Shown: piece after piece, positions 1 through 11,299 of the stretch | Numbering within the stretch: position 1 is the first letter of the stretch | How the letters are laid out: every line of letters begins with the position of its first letter | NCBI GenBank assembly: GCA_964019055.1 | Contig: OZ025215.1 | Span: 6,551,770 to 6,615,769, forward strand | Source: Anthopleura xanthogrammica | Taxonomy: Eukaryota > Cnidaria > Anthozoa > Actiniaria > Actiniidae | DNA: 64,000 bases | Reading direction: 5' to 3' | Notes under the pieces: generated by a model | Seen by the model: the letters and a program-made list of their open reading frames with translations, nothing else | The model's database searches: none | What the model was told of the DNA's origin: nothing | Translations under genes and position numbers: made by a program

Positions 1-257
1 CAATTATGCATCACAGAGAACACGACTTATATTTTAAAAAGAGATATTATAATTCTAATAAAGTGGGAAAAGCTATGAATAAAGAATGTCAAGACGTAGG
101 GGAAAGAATAGACATCAATCATCGTAAAATTGCACTTTTTGGCAAGCTTAGTTTGATTGTTGAATCTGATATATGGCTTCATATATGGCTTCCAGTATGG
201 ACCTTCCAAAAAAAAACAATCAAAAATTTGTATCTTTGGAGAGCGTGATCGCTATGT

Positions 258-328
258 AGTATATAAAAAACGAGTAGCAGTGTTTTATCAATCCTTGATA
301 AAACACGTGCTACGAGTTTTTTATATGG
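258..328. repeat. Perfect-looking hairpin with ~31 bp arms
   Basis: The arms atataaaaaacgagtagca... and ...tgctacgagttttttatat pair around a 3-base loop (tcc) centred near 293, with one small mismatch patch in the middle. It is probably a tiny palindromic element or the folded end of the adjoining repeat. Confidence 0.7.
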
Positions 329-1065
329 CTTAAAAAAGCTCATTAATGTTCAATAGCCATTTTGTTCAATATCGATAGAAAACAATGATTAAAAAATGCT
401 TTTGAAATAAAAAGAGATGCGTCGTTTTCACTTGGGAATTTGCTTTATTGAGCAATAATAATGAAATGGTAATGCCTTAAAAAATCTCATTAATGTTCAA
501 TAGCCATAATGCTAGTGATTTTCAGTCCTTATTTGATTTAGATTTAGATATTCCCGATGATATACTTGCAAATATATCAGAACCGTCTAGCTCTGCTAAT
601 CCTGAAAGCACATTGTCAGCACCCGGCGGAATATTTAATAATTGCGTATTTCATTTCACTCGCTAATAGAACTTGAACTGACATAGTCAAGCATAGTCAT
701 AAATAAGATAAGGAATTAGGTTACCAACAAATACAGTTATGTTCAAAGATAAATAGCATGATTTGCAATTCGTATGATATAAATACTGTGGAACTATAAT
801 ATAAGAACGTTGTATTTCTTTATCTATCTCCACACGTACCTTTATATAAAGACACATGTAACTTTAGATATAGATTAAAGCTCATTAAAAACCATTGTCT
901 GTGTATTATACCCCGTTATTCCCCTGGGCTGAATTCAAATCCCTCTCCGCGCTTTAAATTTGTATAGTACTTTATAGAGTATAAAGTGCTCTCCACGTGA
1001 CTACTGATGAGTATCGGATTGGACAAAATGGCTATTGAATATTAATGAGTTTTTTAAATGCCAAT
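322..1065. mobile_element. Decayed element with subterminal repeats and a coding scrap
   Basis: The motif ctcattaatgttcaatagcca occurs at about 340-360 and 487-507 and in inverted form near 1031-1050, framing about 740 bases. Inside, 508-666 (+) is open and protein-like: FDLDLDIPDDILANISE, then GGIFNNCVFHFTR and a stop. This suggests the tail of a transposon protein, but the family is not certain. Confidence 0.4.
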
Positions 1066-1104
1066 TAAAAATTCCAATGTTCTTAGTTCTTTGTAATAAA
1101 ATGA

Positions 1105-1250
1105 CAGAGATTTGTATGTGTTCAGTGAACCGATGACTTACTAGCTTCGTTCTGTTTCTCTTTTCTCTCTCGCAGTTTCACATTTTCATAATTTCTCAAA
1201 AATTTAATCTCAAACTTTCAACCTTTCTCTTTTTCGCTATTTTCTCCCTT
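1105..1250 (+). repeat. Dispersed repeat (second copy at 32349-32490)
   Basis: The stretch starting acagagatttgtatgtgttc, through a caca/tttc-rich middle to ctcaaactttc, recurs in the same orientation at 32349-32490 with moderate divergence. Confidence 0.55.
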
Positions 1251-1929
1251 TTTAAAGTGTTTTTTTTTTTTTTCAACTACCCTTTAGAATAAAGCTCATA
1301 AGCGATACTTCTGCTGTTTTTAGTAAAGATGTATCGCTTTTCGTATAATCATTTGCACGAATCCTATCCGTTGTGCTAAACCTGACTGAAGACGTCAAGT
1401 AACTAACTCAATCAGTCTTAAAATTTTGCAATTTTTTCTGGGGCATGTAAATGCAGGGAAAAATAACTAGTGCAATGTGTGAAGAATTATGCATGTACTG
1501 ACAAGTACAAATACCACTCGTAAAGTATTGTTTAACCAGCCTAGAGGAGGAGGTCAAAACAATTGTCCACAAAGGTAGGTGGGTACCGGGTGGTACCTAC
1601 TCCCACCCCCAAAAGAATTCTTAAGAGGCCATCGACTTTCGGGTTAAAAAATCGATCTTCCTGATACTCAGTGTGTGAGTTCCCTTTCATAAAACTATGT
1701 CAACCATGTGTTTCGAATTAAAAAAAAAAATTCTACGAGATATGGCACTTTTTCGAAAAGAATTCTAACCAGGCAGGGCGATAGAGGTATAACTTCTCAA
1801 AGATCAGCTAAGATTTCTTTAGTTTATGTCACATTTTGACGATTTTATTGAGGTTTTTTATAGTTCCACATACATTTTCTTATAATATGACACCACAGAA
1901 ACCTAGCTTGGGCTACCTGTGGTTAAGGC

Positions 1930-2112
1930 TGTTCGAGGAAAGTTAGTGCTTATTTTTTCCTGACACATTACTTTAGTTGTTTTCTTTCCCTGGTCAAATA
2001 ATACAAGAGAAATTCGCATAATACAAGACATCAAAATCTCCAATCTTTTTCTTCATAAACACAACTCGTCTCTGCCGAACTTCCGAGCATGCGCAGTGTG
2101 TTTTTCACTCGT
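1930..2112 (+). repeat. Dispersed repeat, inverted copy at 18985-19175
   Basis: Contains aaagttagtgcttatt, ctttagttgttttctttccc, ggtcaaataatac and ends ccgagcatgcgcagtg. The same blocks occur reverse-complemented at 18985-19175, and the gcatgcgcagtgcgtttttc end recurs near 11370. The unit is not assigned to a family. Confidence 0.6.
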
Positions 2113-2592
2113 GTCCATTTTAGCCAATTTGGTATATTATATCATTTGCTGATTTTTATTCTCTACAAGTAGTAATTTTTTGTAACCATGCAAGTGCCCG
2201 ACCTGGTAGCACTTTCGTGTTCGATCAGTAAAGAATTAGAGAAGATGCTTAGAAACCTGTACAATTACCCTCTCCCTCATTAGGGGTGGGGCCAAAACAG
2301 TTATCCAAAATAGGGGTACCGGTCAATAACCCCCTCCCCCTCAGAAACCTGTTAAAATGCTCGATACTTGGTGTCTGTAGTGATCTGTGCATAAATACGT
2401 TGTCTAGCATACATACAAACAGACACAGTTTAGTTTCAGAGATATCTAAGAACGAAAATCCAGAATTACACTTTAGGTGGTGGGGATACTTGGCAGCCCC
2501 ATCCCGCCTCTAAATAGGGGCCCATCCTTATTCATTAACCCCTACCCCTCCCCCATGAAGAATGTAGGGTGACGTAACCCGTCATGACATAC

Positions 2593-5500
2593 CTTTGGCT
2601 CTCGCACTCTTGCTCCGTTACTCAGGCACAATTCAACTATCTGAAAGGAAGAAAATAAAAATAAAAAAAAGAAAACAAATACACGAAAAACGAAGATGAA
2701 TGTGGGAACTTTGGATATTATATGCGATGCCATTTACATTACGCGTCTAAACAACACTTAACCTCGGTGGTTTCATTGTTTAGGTTATTCGAAAGAGGTT
2801 TGTCGAACAGGAAACTCAAGAAGATCTCGAAGTCAAAACATTGTCGGCTACAAATTAAACGTGTTTGACTTGCAAAATCATACAAAAAAAATCAAAAGGA
2901 TGGATGGATGGATGGATGGATGGATGGATGGATGGATGGATGGATGGATGGATGGATGGATGGATGGATGGATGGATGGATGGATGGATGGATGGATGGA
3001 TGGATGGATGGATGGATGGATGGATGGATGGATGGATGGATGGATGGATGGATGGATGGATGGATGGATGGATGGATGGATGGATGGATGGATGGATGGA
3101 TGGATGGATGGATGGATGGATGGATGGATGGATGGATGGATGGATGGATGGATGGATGGATGGATGGATGGATGGATGGATGGATGGATGGATGGATGGA
3201 TGGATGGATGGATGGATGGATGGATGGATGGATGGATGGATGGATGGATGGATGGATGGATGGATGGATGGATGGATGGATGGATGGATGGATGGATGGA
3301 TGGATGGATGGATGGATGGATGGATGGATGGATGGATGGATGGATGGATGGATGGATGGATGGATGGATGGATGGATGGATGGATGGATGGATGGATGGA
3401 TGGATGGATGGATGGATGGATGGATGGATGGATGGATGGATGGATGGATGGATGGATGGATGGATGGATGGATGGATGGATGGATGGATGGATGGATGGA
3501 TGGATGGATGGATGGATGGATGGATGGATGGATGGATGGATGGATGGATGGATGGATGGATGGGTTGATTAACAAGATGAATAAATAAATGGAGGAAGGA
3601 AATAAGAAAGAAAGTAGGATGAATGAATGTTTTTTCTTACTTCGGTAATACCACTGTCCACAGCCATGTGGAGAAGGGTGCTTCCCTCGGAGTCCGCATT
3701 GTAGAGAAGTGATTCTGCACTGCCAAGTTTTGATTGGGCTGAAAAGAATAATACCATATTCTATAACTGAACTGCACATAGACCTGTAAAACAAAATGAT
3801 GGCGTGACACTGCGTGGCGTGACACTTACCAATTTCAAACATGTAAGCAGCGGTAGTTTTTGCTCCTTTTTCGACTGCGTGACCCAACGGTGTCATTTGA
3901 TCCTCATCCTTACAGTCTATTGATGCGTTGTGTTCCACCTTGATGATGAATGGATTAATCAGGAAACCTAACTCAAAACAGACAGACAGGGAAAGATGGA
4001 CGGGCGGTTGGACGGACAGTAAGTACATGCGTTCTAACCACGGTGTGTTTCAAATCAAGGGACATGGAGACAGACAGACAGACCTATTAAACACTCAAGT
4101 ACATGCACTTTTATGTGTTTGCGATCTTGACAGATGATTGACAGATGTTTTCGTACACGTTTTACTTACCAACACTTTACAGATGGCAAGTCTGTCCATA
4201 CCACAAGCGATATGCAAAGGTGAACACATTCCTCTCCCTTCAGCACTAACGTTACATCGTTCTTCGTTGAGTAAACACTGCAGATGGAATGGGAAGATAA
4301 GCACAATATTCATAAACATAGTGTACATGGTGGTGATAGTAATAGTAGTAAAGTAGTGGTGGTGGTGGTGGCGTGATAGTGGTAGTGGTAGTCAGTGATA
4401 GTGGTAGTGGTAGTCAGTGATAGTGGTAGTGGTAGTCAGTGATAGTGGTAGTGGTAGTCAGTGATAGTGGTAGTTGTAGTCAGTGATAGTGATAGTGGTA
4501 GTCAGTGATAGTGATAGTGGTAGTCAGTGATAGTGGTAGTGGTAGTCAGTGATAGTGGTAATGTATATATAGAGTGTACTCAACTACTGACCTTGACCGA
4601 AGATTCGTCACCAGCTCTCACGGCCGCATGCAAAGGTGTATCACCCCGTTGGTCTTGAAGAGTGACGTCAGCGCCTCGACCCAGTAACAACTCAACAATA
4701 TTGTGATGCTTGCCCGAGGTGGCATGGTGAAGAGGTGATTTACCATACTCATCACGGTAGTTGATGTCTGAAATTTTACCACAGGGAGCCCATTACAGAT
4801 AACAGAAGTAAAACTAAAAATAATCAAGCTATTCCCATATGTTATACAGTCCATTTAAGTTCGCTCTGCGATAGGCTGCCACGACTTGGAATGAAATTGC
4901 AAAGTGATCAATAATTGTATTTATCATTTGATAATAATAATTTTATCTAACACAGGCTTGCGGTGTGTATACATTTTGATTTGAACAAGGGAGGGAAGGG
5001 AGAGATTACGAGTGTTGCCCTAAACCTTAATGTGAGGTAAAACAAAGAATATGTTGGGTCTAAATAATGGGTAAAATGGCATCAGTTCCCGAGTACTTTC
5101 CGACTGATATCCGGTAAGCAATGGTAGCATAGCGGTGAGAGCGCTCGTCTCTCATCAATGTGACCTGGGTTCGAGTCCTGCATGCCGGTGTCGTATGTGG
5201 GTAGAATTTCTAGTTAAGTTGGTTCTCTCCTGTGCCTGTGCTTCTAGGGTTTTTCTCCGGGCTCTCCAAGTTTCCTCCCTCCACAAAAATTGACTTTTAA
5301 ATTTCAATTCGATCATTAGTGAACGAGGGCCGCAGGTTTGTTAGCCACTAGCTATTAAGTGCTACCCTCGTAAAAACAAGGAACGGTTTTCATATCCGAC
5401 CTTATCATCGCCATATATGTATCTATACTCGCCCAGCATCTTACCAACTCCTTTATCAAGTAGTTTCTCTACTTCTTCTTTATTGCCTGTATAGGCCGCA

Positions 5501-6108
5501 GAGCATAGCTGGTCTTGTTTCGAGCCATGTTTCTGAAAACAAACAACAAGATTTCATTTTATAATGATCATGCAATAAGCAGATTTAAAAATTCAGCTAA
5601 ACGAATACTGGGACATAAGAGAGAAAACGTCTATAGATACACGCGATGAATGAATGTCTTATGTGAAACTGAGTGCTACTAAAACCGGGAACTGAACACA
5701 TGTACACCTACATTAATTTCCAATCAATGTGCGGATTTTTTATTTCTTTTATATTAAGAATCGAGTACAATTGTGTCATCAATTGTTTTCACTTGATTCA
5801 TTCTTTCTATTTTTTCCCCTTGCTTTCACTCTCCTTCCTCCCTCCTCTCCTCTCCTCTCCTCTCCTCTCCTCTCCTCTCCTCTCCTCTCCTCTCCTCTCC
5901 TCTAAGAGAGCCGGTGAGTTTATCCACATACTTTGATTTCCTGTGGCCTTCCCTCTAGTCTTTCGTCGGCATCATCTTGATCTATATTATCTTTATTCGC
6001 ATCATTCACAATCACAAGAGGAACGTCTTTTTCTTTCTTCTTCTTGCCGTCTTTCTTGTCTTTGTCTTTCTTCTTGTCTGTCTTTCTTCTTTCTTCTTTT
6101 TTGCCCAT
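2593..6108 (-). CDS. Ankyrin-repeat protein, 5' part of gene (seven exons)
   Basis: Seven exons join in phase with GT-AG borders: 6108-5932, 5532-5445, 4767-4592, 4277-4170, 3938-3830, 3738-3641 and 2640-2593, giving 268 codons. The start is the first ATG of a lysine-rich leader (residues 1-28, [14 protein letters not shown]...), followed by an acidic stretch to about 59. Residues 60-268 are ankyrin repeats with typical motifs: [68 protein letters not shown] and [12 protein letters not shown]. Ankyrin repeats bind protein partners, so the function cannot be read from them. No stop or last exon was found; the last exon ends with a donor (gtatgt), so the gene should continue left, possibly out of the window. 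The repeat spacing could suit an ankyrin-bearing channel (TRPA-type) or a cytosolic scaffold, but this is a guess. The exons are certain, the product name is not. Confidence 0.85.
2898..3564. repeat. (GGAT)n microsatellite, ~166 copies
   Basis: About 667 bases of near-perfect GGAT/ATCC repeat inside the ankyrin-gene intron between the exons at 3641-3738 and 2593-2640. All reading frames are open (WMDG / HPSI repeats), which is a trivial consequence of the repeat and not a gene. Confidence 0.98.
4340..4562. repeat. Tandem GGTAGTCAGTGATAGT minisatellite
   Basis: About ten imperfect copies of a ~22-24 base unit (gtggtagtcagtgatagtg) in the ankyrin-gene intron, next to exon 4592-4767. Confidence 0.9.
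5111..5382 (+). mobile_element. tRNA-derived SINE, full-length copy
   Basis: The head is tRNA-like, with a box A (tagcatagcggtgag, about 5125) and a box B (gggttcgagtcc, about 5167) for RNA polymerase III. The body has ggttctctcctgtgc, ggtttttctccgggctctcc and cctccctccacaaaaat, and the tail gtgctaccctcgtaaaaaca. Same family as 31100-31354. It sits in an ankyrin-gene intron. Confidence 0.85.
5836..5902. repeat. (TCCTC)n microsatellite
   Basis: About 13 copies of tcctc between ankyrin-gene exons 1 and 2. Confidence 0.95.
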
Positions 6109-6183
6109 TCTATCGAGTTTCTAATATGCTCTGGGTAAATACTGAACTAGCCCTAGAAATATAAATTAGACTTATTCTCCTGC

Positions 6184-6315
6184 CTTTAAAGTGCACCTAA
6201 CCCCTGATACAATACTTTCAGTATTGATTCTACATGAAGTGAATAGTTAAATGGTAAAATATTTCTTCATTTGAGTGATGCGTCTTTAAGTTATGAAGCT
6301 TTAAACTTTAACAGG
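6184..6315 (+). mobile_element. Half copy of palindromic element family L
   Basis: Begins ctttaaagtgcacctaaccc and continues ttcagtattgattctacatg, almost identical to one arm of the element at 51031-51259. The other arm is missing. It lies just upstream of the ankyrin gene start at 6108. Confidence 0.7.
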
Positions 6316-7500
6316 TTCACACAAACAGTATTTAAAAAGCATCATCATTATAATCGTGGTTTCCACAATGTTCACCGTAAATTTGGTGTCTCATAATGGC
6401 CAGTGTTAGGTATTACGAGTAAAACAAACATAATCGGCAGAAATTGAGAGAAGTGTTAGGAGAAGCAGTACCAGTAGCGGAGTGCTTCTAAACACTTCTA
6501 AAGAACTCTGACCGTCACGATCCCCAAGTGCTTTATAACTTCACACAGCACAGCAAGCAAGTTTTCTATTATAAAATACAAAAGGGCTTGCACGTGCTGT
6601 GTGCTCTCATAATGCACGCGCTATCAACCAATCAGAAAGCGAGATGTAAAACAGTTATTTTATAATTCCGTGCGGCGTGCGGGAAACTTGAGAAGTTAAT
6701 GAAAAGTGAATTGAATTTTACAGCTCATTAGTTCGCATGAAAAATGTTAAAAAAGGAAAAATTGTAAATAGTAGCGATACCTATTTATTGTAATTTGGGC
6801 CAAAACAAATGGTGACGATAACTTAAAACAAACACGGAAAATACGCTTTACCTTCGAACCTTCGAATCCCTTCCTCATAGTTCTCTAAGGGTGGTAATTA
6901 GGGTACCCGATTGTCAGTTAACTACTAATTTTTGGCCAATCGTAAGTTAACTACTAATTAAAGGGGAAGGGGAAGGGGGAGGGGGAGGGGGAGGGGGCTG
7001 CTGTGTTTGGGGTGAGGGTCACAATTTTTTGAGCGCCTATTTGGGGAGGGGTCAGGGATTTTTTATCCCATTTTTAGGGAGGGTCATAAGTTTTTAAACT
7101 ACTGCTTAACTATGACTGAAATGATATAAAAACTAGTTTTCCAATTCTCATAACTTTAATACAATAAATAAGGTCATTTTTTTTTAAATGGGGAAGGCAT
7201 GCCCCCAAACCCCCTAATTGCTCCTGCCTTTGGCGTTCGTTTGCACCCCAATCACCGTTACTGTCGTCCCTCTGCAATATGTGGAAGAACATGCAAGACT
7301 TCCAAGGGAAAAAACATCCCCCCTTTTATATTTCATATTTCCATTTTGTATATTTTTATAATAATGATGATGAATAATAAGAAAATGGCTTTAGAAGCGT
7401 CACACTGAGTCTCAGCGCTCTTACAATTAATAAAATGAAAAACTTTAAAATGTCGAGTCCCTTAGCTTATTATCATTATTTCCCAATTCACATTCCTTGT
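6316..7500. other. No gene seen; G-rich low complexity at 6960-7090
   Basis: No convincing exon on either strand. Contains an aggggg-rich tract (6961-7000) and related ggggagggtc motifs to about 7085, looking like degraded repeat. Confidence 0.5.
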
Positions 7501-7501
7501 A

Positions 7502-7615
7502 TAGACCCCTTGAACGTGACGTCAGAGCAGCCCAATTTGGAGGGCAAAACAAAAGAATTTTAATCTCCTTTGCCCTCCAAATTGAGCTGCATTCCGACGT
7601 GCTACAAGGGGTCTT
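7502..7615. mobile_element. Palindromic MITE, family A, copy 1
   Basis: Ends tagaccccttg / caaggggtct are inverted, and the arms (agcccaatttggagggcaaa / tttgccctccaaattgagct) pair over the whole length. TATA-rich flanks suggest TA target duplication. Confidence 0.85.
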
Positions 7616-7669
7616 TATGCTTGAATTACGCGAATATCTAAAGAAATCAACTTCATCTTTTTGAATCTA

Positions 7670-7803
7670 TAGACCCCTTGCAGCATGTCGGAATGCAGCT
7701 CAATTTGGAGGGCAAAACAATAGGTTCCAATTCTCAGGAGATTAAAATTCTTTTGTTTTGCCCTCCAAATTGAGCTGCTCTGACGTCACGTGCAAGGGGT
7801 CTA
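7670..7803. mobile_element. Palindromic MITE, family A, copy 2
   Basis: Same ends and arms as copy 1 at 7502, only about 55 bases away, with a slightly longer centre (ccaattctcaggagatt). Confidence 0.85.
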
Positions 7804-8140
7804 TATACACATTGATCAATTTTTAGCTCATTTTTTATACGATCGCTTTTAAATACGAAACTTATTGGATCGTTTACAATCATCTTTTCGCGCGTGACTG
7901 CAATAGTTGCTCCCGGTATGGCGGGGAACTTAACCTCCCTCTTGCCCCCGAGGGCCGGGGAAAACGCGTCACTTTAACCATATCAAAATCATTGGGACAT
8001 TTGACCTATATCGTGTAACTGCACGCGACTTCCGGTTAGAGTTTCATATATCGGGCACGAAAATGAAGGCATTTTTGTCGCTTTTCTCGCTTTTATAAGC
8101 AAAAACCTGCATATGATGTATTCTTACCATCAAATATAAG

Positions 8141-8494
8141 TTAAAGGGGCACTTGGATGAAAACGCCCCATATTTTGAAAGTCCGAATAGTTCAAGTATT
8201 TAAGAATAATATGACTCAATCATGATTATGAAAACCAGATTGGCAAAAATTTTAGCCTGGGAGCCACTCGCAGTTGAGAAATTTTGGTTTAAAAACTAAA
8301 AGAACAATAGGGTTGAGTAAATGACGTCATTTACTCACAATTTAGATGCTGAAAAAAATATATAATTTTTATCCGCAAATTTTGACTGTAAAGAAAATAT
8401 GTTGCTTGGCTACTATTGGGGCCATATAGATAAGTTTAACCAAGTTTCAAGGCATTTCCAATTTTCATCGATTTTCATCCAAGTGCCCCTTTAA
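8141..8494. mobile_element. MITE with TIR TTAAAGGGGCACTTGGATGA, family B
   Basis: The left end ttaaaggggcacttggatga is mirrored at 8470-8494 as tcatccaagtgcccctttaa. The interior is about 300 bases of noncoding DNA. No transposase. Confidence 0.88.
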
Positions 8495-8757
8495 GAAATA
8501 TATAATCTACGACTGTTAGGAGTTTCAAGAGATTATTTTATGATTTCGGGGAGGCAAATCGAATATTTCTCTCGCGCGTTTGGGGCGAATTTAGCAAGGC
8601 GTTACGAGCTATGTAGTATCGAGGACGAGAAAAACTGGGTATACTTTAAATACGCGTGATCAAATGTACTTCTTACCGCCAAATTCAAATTTTTGGATAA
8701 TTTTGGCGCATTTTGATATATAATTCGTCTAGGTTACGTACATTTTTCTGGTGGCAA

Positions 8758-8912
8758 ATGGCTTTCAAAGTTGTAGTGGTCACGATTTTACTCGTTTTGA
8801 TATCTTGTCCAATTATATATGCAACAAGGGAGAGTTTTGAGAATCCAAATGGAAGTGAAAAGTGTAATTTTAGCGAGGAGCAATCTCCTTCGTACACTTC
8901 CCATATCAACAA
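8758..8912 (+). CDS. Possible first coding exon of a small secreted protein
   Basis: An ATG opens a frame whose first 22 residues look like a classical signal peptide (MAFKVVVVTILLVLISCPII, then YA), followed by a polar stretch with one Cys (SEKCNFSEEQ). The frame ends at a good splice donor (CAACAA|gtaagt), leaving phase 2. I could not find a convincing next exon: an acceptor near 9168 would add only about 15 codons before a stop. The phase does not match exon 2 of the PAN/fibrinogen gene, so it is not obviously an alternative start for it. It could be a small secreted peptide gene, a decayed gene or chance. Confidence 0.35.
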
Positions 8913-10154
8913 GTAAGTAATAAATCTGAATAAGTTTATATTTTACGATTAGGAAAGCGCTAATATTTCCTATTTCCGGTTACCAAAACCTCATTAACAT
9001 AATGTCCTGAAATGTATGCAATGACTTTGATATGACTAGGCAAATAATACTTTCTCAGGCCTTCCCCGGGGGTCGGGGTGCCGTATTTTGATGCATTATG
9101 GCCTTTTGGATTTTACATGCGATGTATTCATTCCGATGTACTGTATTACATTTTTAGTATTTGTTTTCAGCATACTTCGTATATATATATCACCTCTTCT
9201 AAGCATACTCATATAAGCTTGGGCTACCTGTGGTCCTTGGATGAGAAATCAGAGCACTCAAAGAAGTTACTCTACGGCCGACGCATTGTATCCAAACGCA
9301 CTAGTGTTATATAGTTTTAGTGTACGTTATATCAAAAATATCTAGTAAATAAACCACTTCTGGTGGCTGAGATATGATATTGTCCAATGATGAAAAAATG
9401 GTTCTAAAAACGAACAGTTGACAATGTGATATTTTTATATTTTGAGGACCTGAGCCGTGACGACCCTAAAAACGAGGGATACTAGAGCACGATATATATC
9501 CATAAACATATCCCAAGAAACTAAACAGATCTTCAACACATTTCTGTCCAATGTCCCGGTATCTCTAGCTTCTGTTGATCAAACTAATGGTTCCCATCAC
9601 GACATATAATGATCTCTAACTATTTTTAAACATTCCAATATGTTCCATCCCAAGTCATTCAAGCATTAACACCTCAAGATAATACTGAAACAGGATAGTT
9701 CATGCACGATGGCAGGCATCAATGCAGTTAAAATTCCTTCGTCGATTATAAAAAAGTTTTTGTTTACTCTCATTGACACAGACACCGAACGATACAACTT
9801 AGATTTCTATGTTTTAAAAGCTAATTTACCCTAATTCAGCTCACTGAATTACTTAAGGAAATTTCTCTAGTTGTGTAAGTTGTTACTTACCTGGATTGTA
9901 CGAGGAAATATTCTAGGCTTCTTTAAAAGATCCTAGTTTCTTTTGATGACGAAAAATATTTGTGTAATTACTTACGAGAACTGCTGCTTGACAACAACGG
10001 ATGGCTTGGTTAATCAGTAACTTCTTCAACTGTTCAGGTCAACTTCAATTATGCTAATGTTTATAAAGCTCTAGTTTTCTTCACCGGCAGGGGTAATAAA
10101 AGATAATGACGAGATACTAGACAATTTGAATATACGAAATTAGGGATTTAGGAA
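8913..10154. other. No gene seen
   Basis: Only short frames without exon-like borders. One dispersed motif, agcttgggctacctgtggt (about 9216), is shared with 1906. Confidence 0.5.
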
Positions 10155-10230
10155 TTACAGTGCGAATCGAAAAACCGTGGGCACCAAGAAATATTTCAGA
10201 AATGGTGTATCGCTCGTTGACGCACAGGTT
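10155..10230 (+). mobile_element. Single end of MITE family F
   Basis: Matches the end of the 21416-21636 element (ttacagtgcgaatcgaaaaa, then ccgtgggcacc and agaaatatttcagaaat); the partner end is degraded or absent. A diverged, partly repeated sequence continues to about 10330. Confidence 0.6.
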
Positions 10231-10559
10231 TCCCAGCCTCTGCGTTTGTGGCGATGTGTGTTTGTTTTCTTGGTACCGGGCCTCCTGTGGAATAACGAAG
10301 TCGTTTACAGTGACACTCGAACCGTGAACACTTTGAGGTTTTTTCATACTTTTTTTCTCCTTTATCCCTTGTGTGAATTGATTGGAAATATGATTTATTG
10401 AACAATAAGATTATTAGACTTCAGTGCTTCTTTTTTAGAAGGTTTGAAGCAGTAGAAAGTTCATAAAATAAAAAAATAAAAAAAATATCAAGTGTTCATG
10501 GATAGAGTGTCCTCACTGTAAAAGAAATCACAGAAAAGCTAGAAATTCGCTTCTGAGAG

Positions 10560-11290
10560 AAATGCTTTCGTAAACCTAAAAATGAAGCTTTCTGAGTAGT
10601 TTTGGGGACATTTTGGGGCCTTTTGAGGCGTTTTTGAGAGGGCCTATTTCAAAATTGATTTCTCTTCTAATAAATGGTGAGAAGGTTGGCAAGTTAGCCG
10701 CCAATAGCACACACCTACCTTCAAATATCGCCCTGAAAAGGGTAATTTTTTGCTGAAATTTGGCATATGAAATGGTAAGGGGTTGAAAGTCCGGGCGGAG
10801 CATCCCCGTATGAAACGACCCAAAGTACCTCCCGAGCGAGAGACTATGAAAAGGCTTAATGCCGCGTGGGATGCGTAACCTACGATCCGAGAAGCCCTGT
10901 TATGGCGAGATGAGCAATTTACAAAAGACCTCTTAAGCTTCGTTGTTTGCTGTGCCCATTTCAGACCACATGTGATGTCACTCGTGGGAGTTGATTCTTT
11001 CATGTGTAAATGTTTTAATAAAAAGACATTTCTCAAGGATGTGGTTTGATATGGGTAATTTGCATACGAAGCTAAGGAACCTATTATGTATTATTTGTTA
11101 ATCCGATGAGTAAAAGGCTTATTTTTATGTACCTTTTTTGCCTGAAAAGGTACCCCTTTCATATACCTTTGAAGAAAAGCTACCTCTTTTTATACCAAAA
11201 CTCACAATATTCCCACCCCTTTTCTATACCTGCGGCCAGAAAAAGGTACCCCTTTCGGGCAGAGCATCCCGTATAGTCTATTATAGGGAC
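10560..11290. repeat. Degraded interspersed repeat with ggcagagcatcccgta and ggtacccctttc motifs
   Basis: The phrases gggcggagcatccccgta (10794) and gggcagagcatcccgta (11259), and several copies of ggtacccctttc (11147-11255), indicate an old repetitive element. No intact coding frame. Confidence 0.45.
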
Positions 11291-11299
11291 TATAATGTA

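Noticed and set aside
2861..4028. Long open frames (WMDG and HPSI repeats) over the GGAT array
   Set aside because: A tetranucleotide array without stops is open in all frames. The minus-strand frame only runs into the true ankyrin exon 3830-3938 by read-through.
5113..5185. Functional tRNA gene
   Set aside because: Box A and B are present, but there is no clean cloverleaf and the sequence continues into the SINE body shared with 31100-31354.
10644..11036. 130-residue minus-strand frame
   Set aside because: Lies in a degraded interspersed repeat with no splice sites or recognisable domain.
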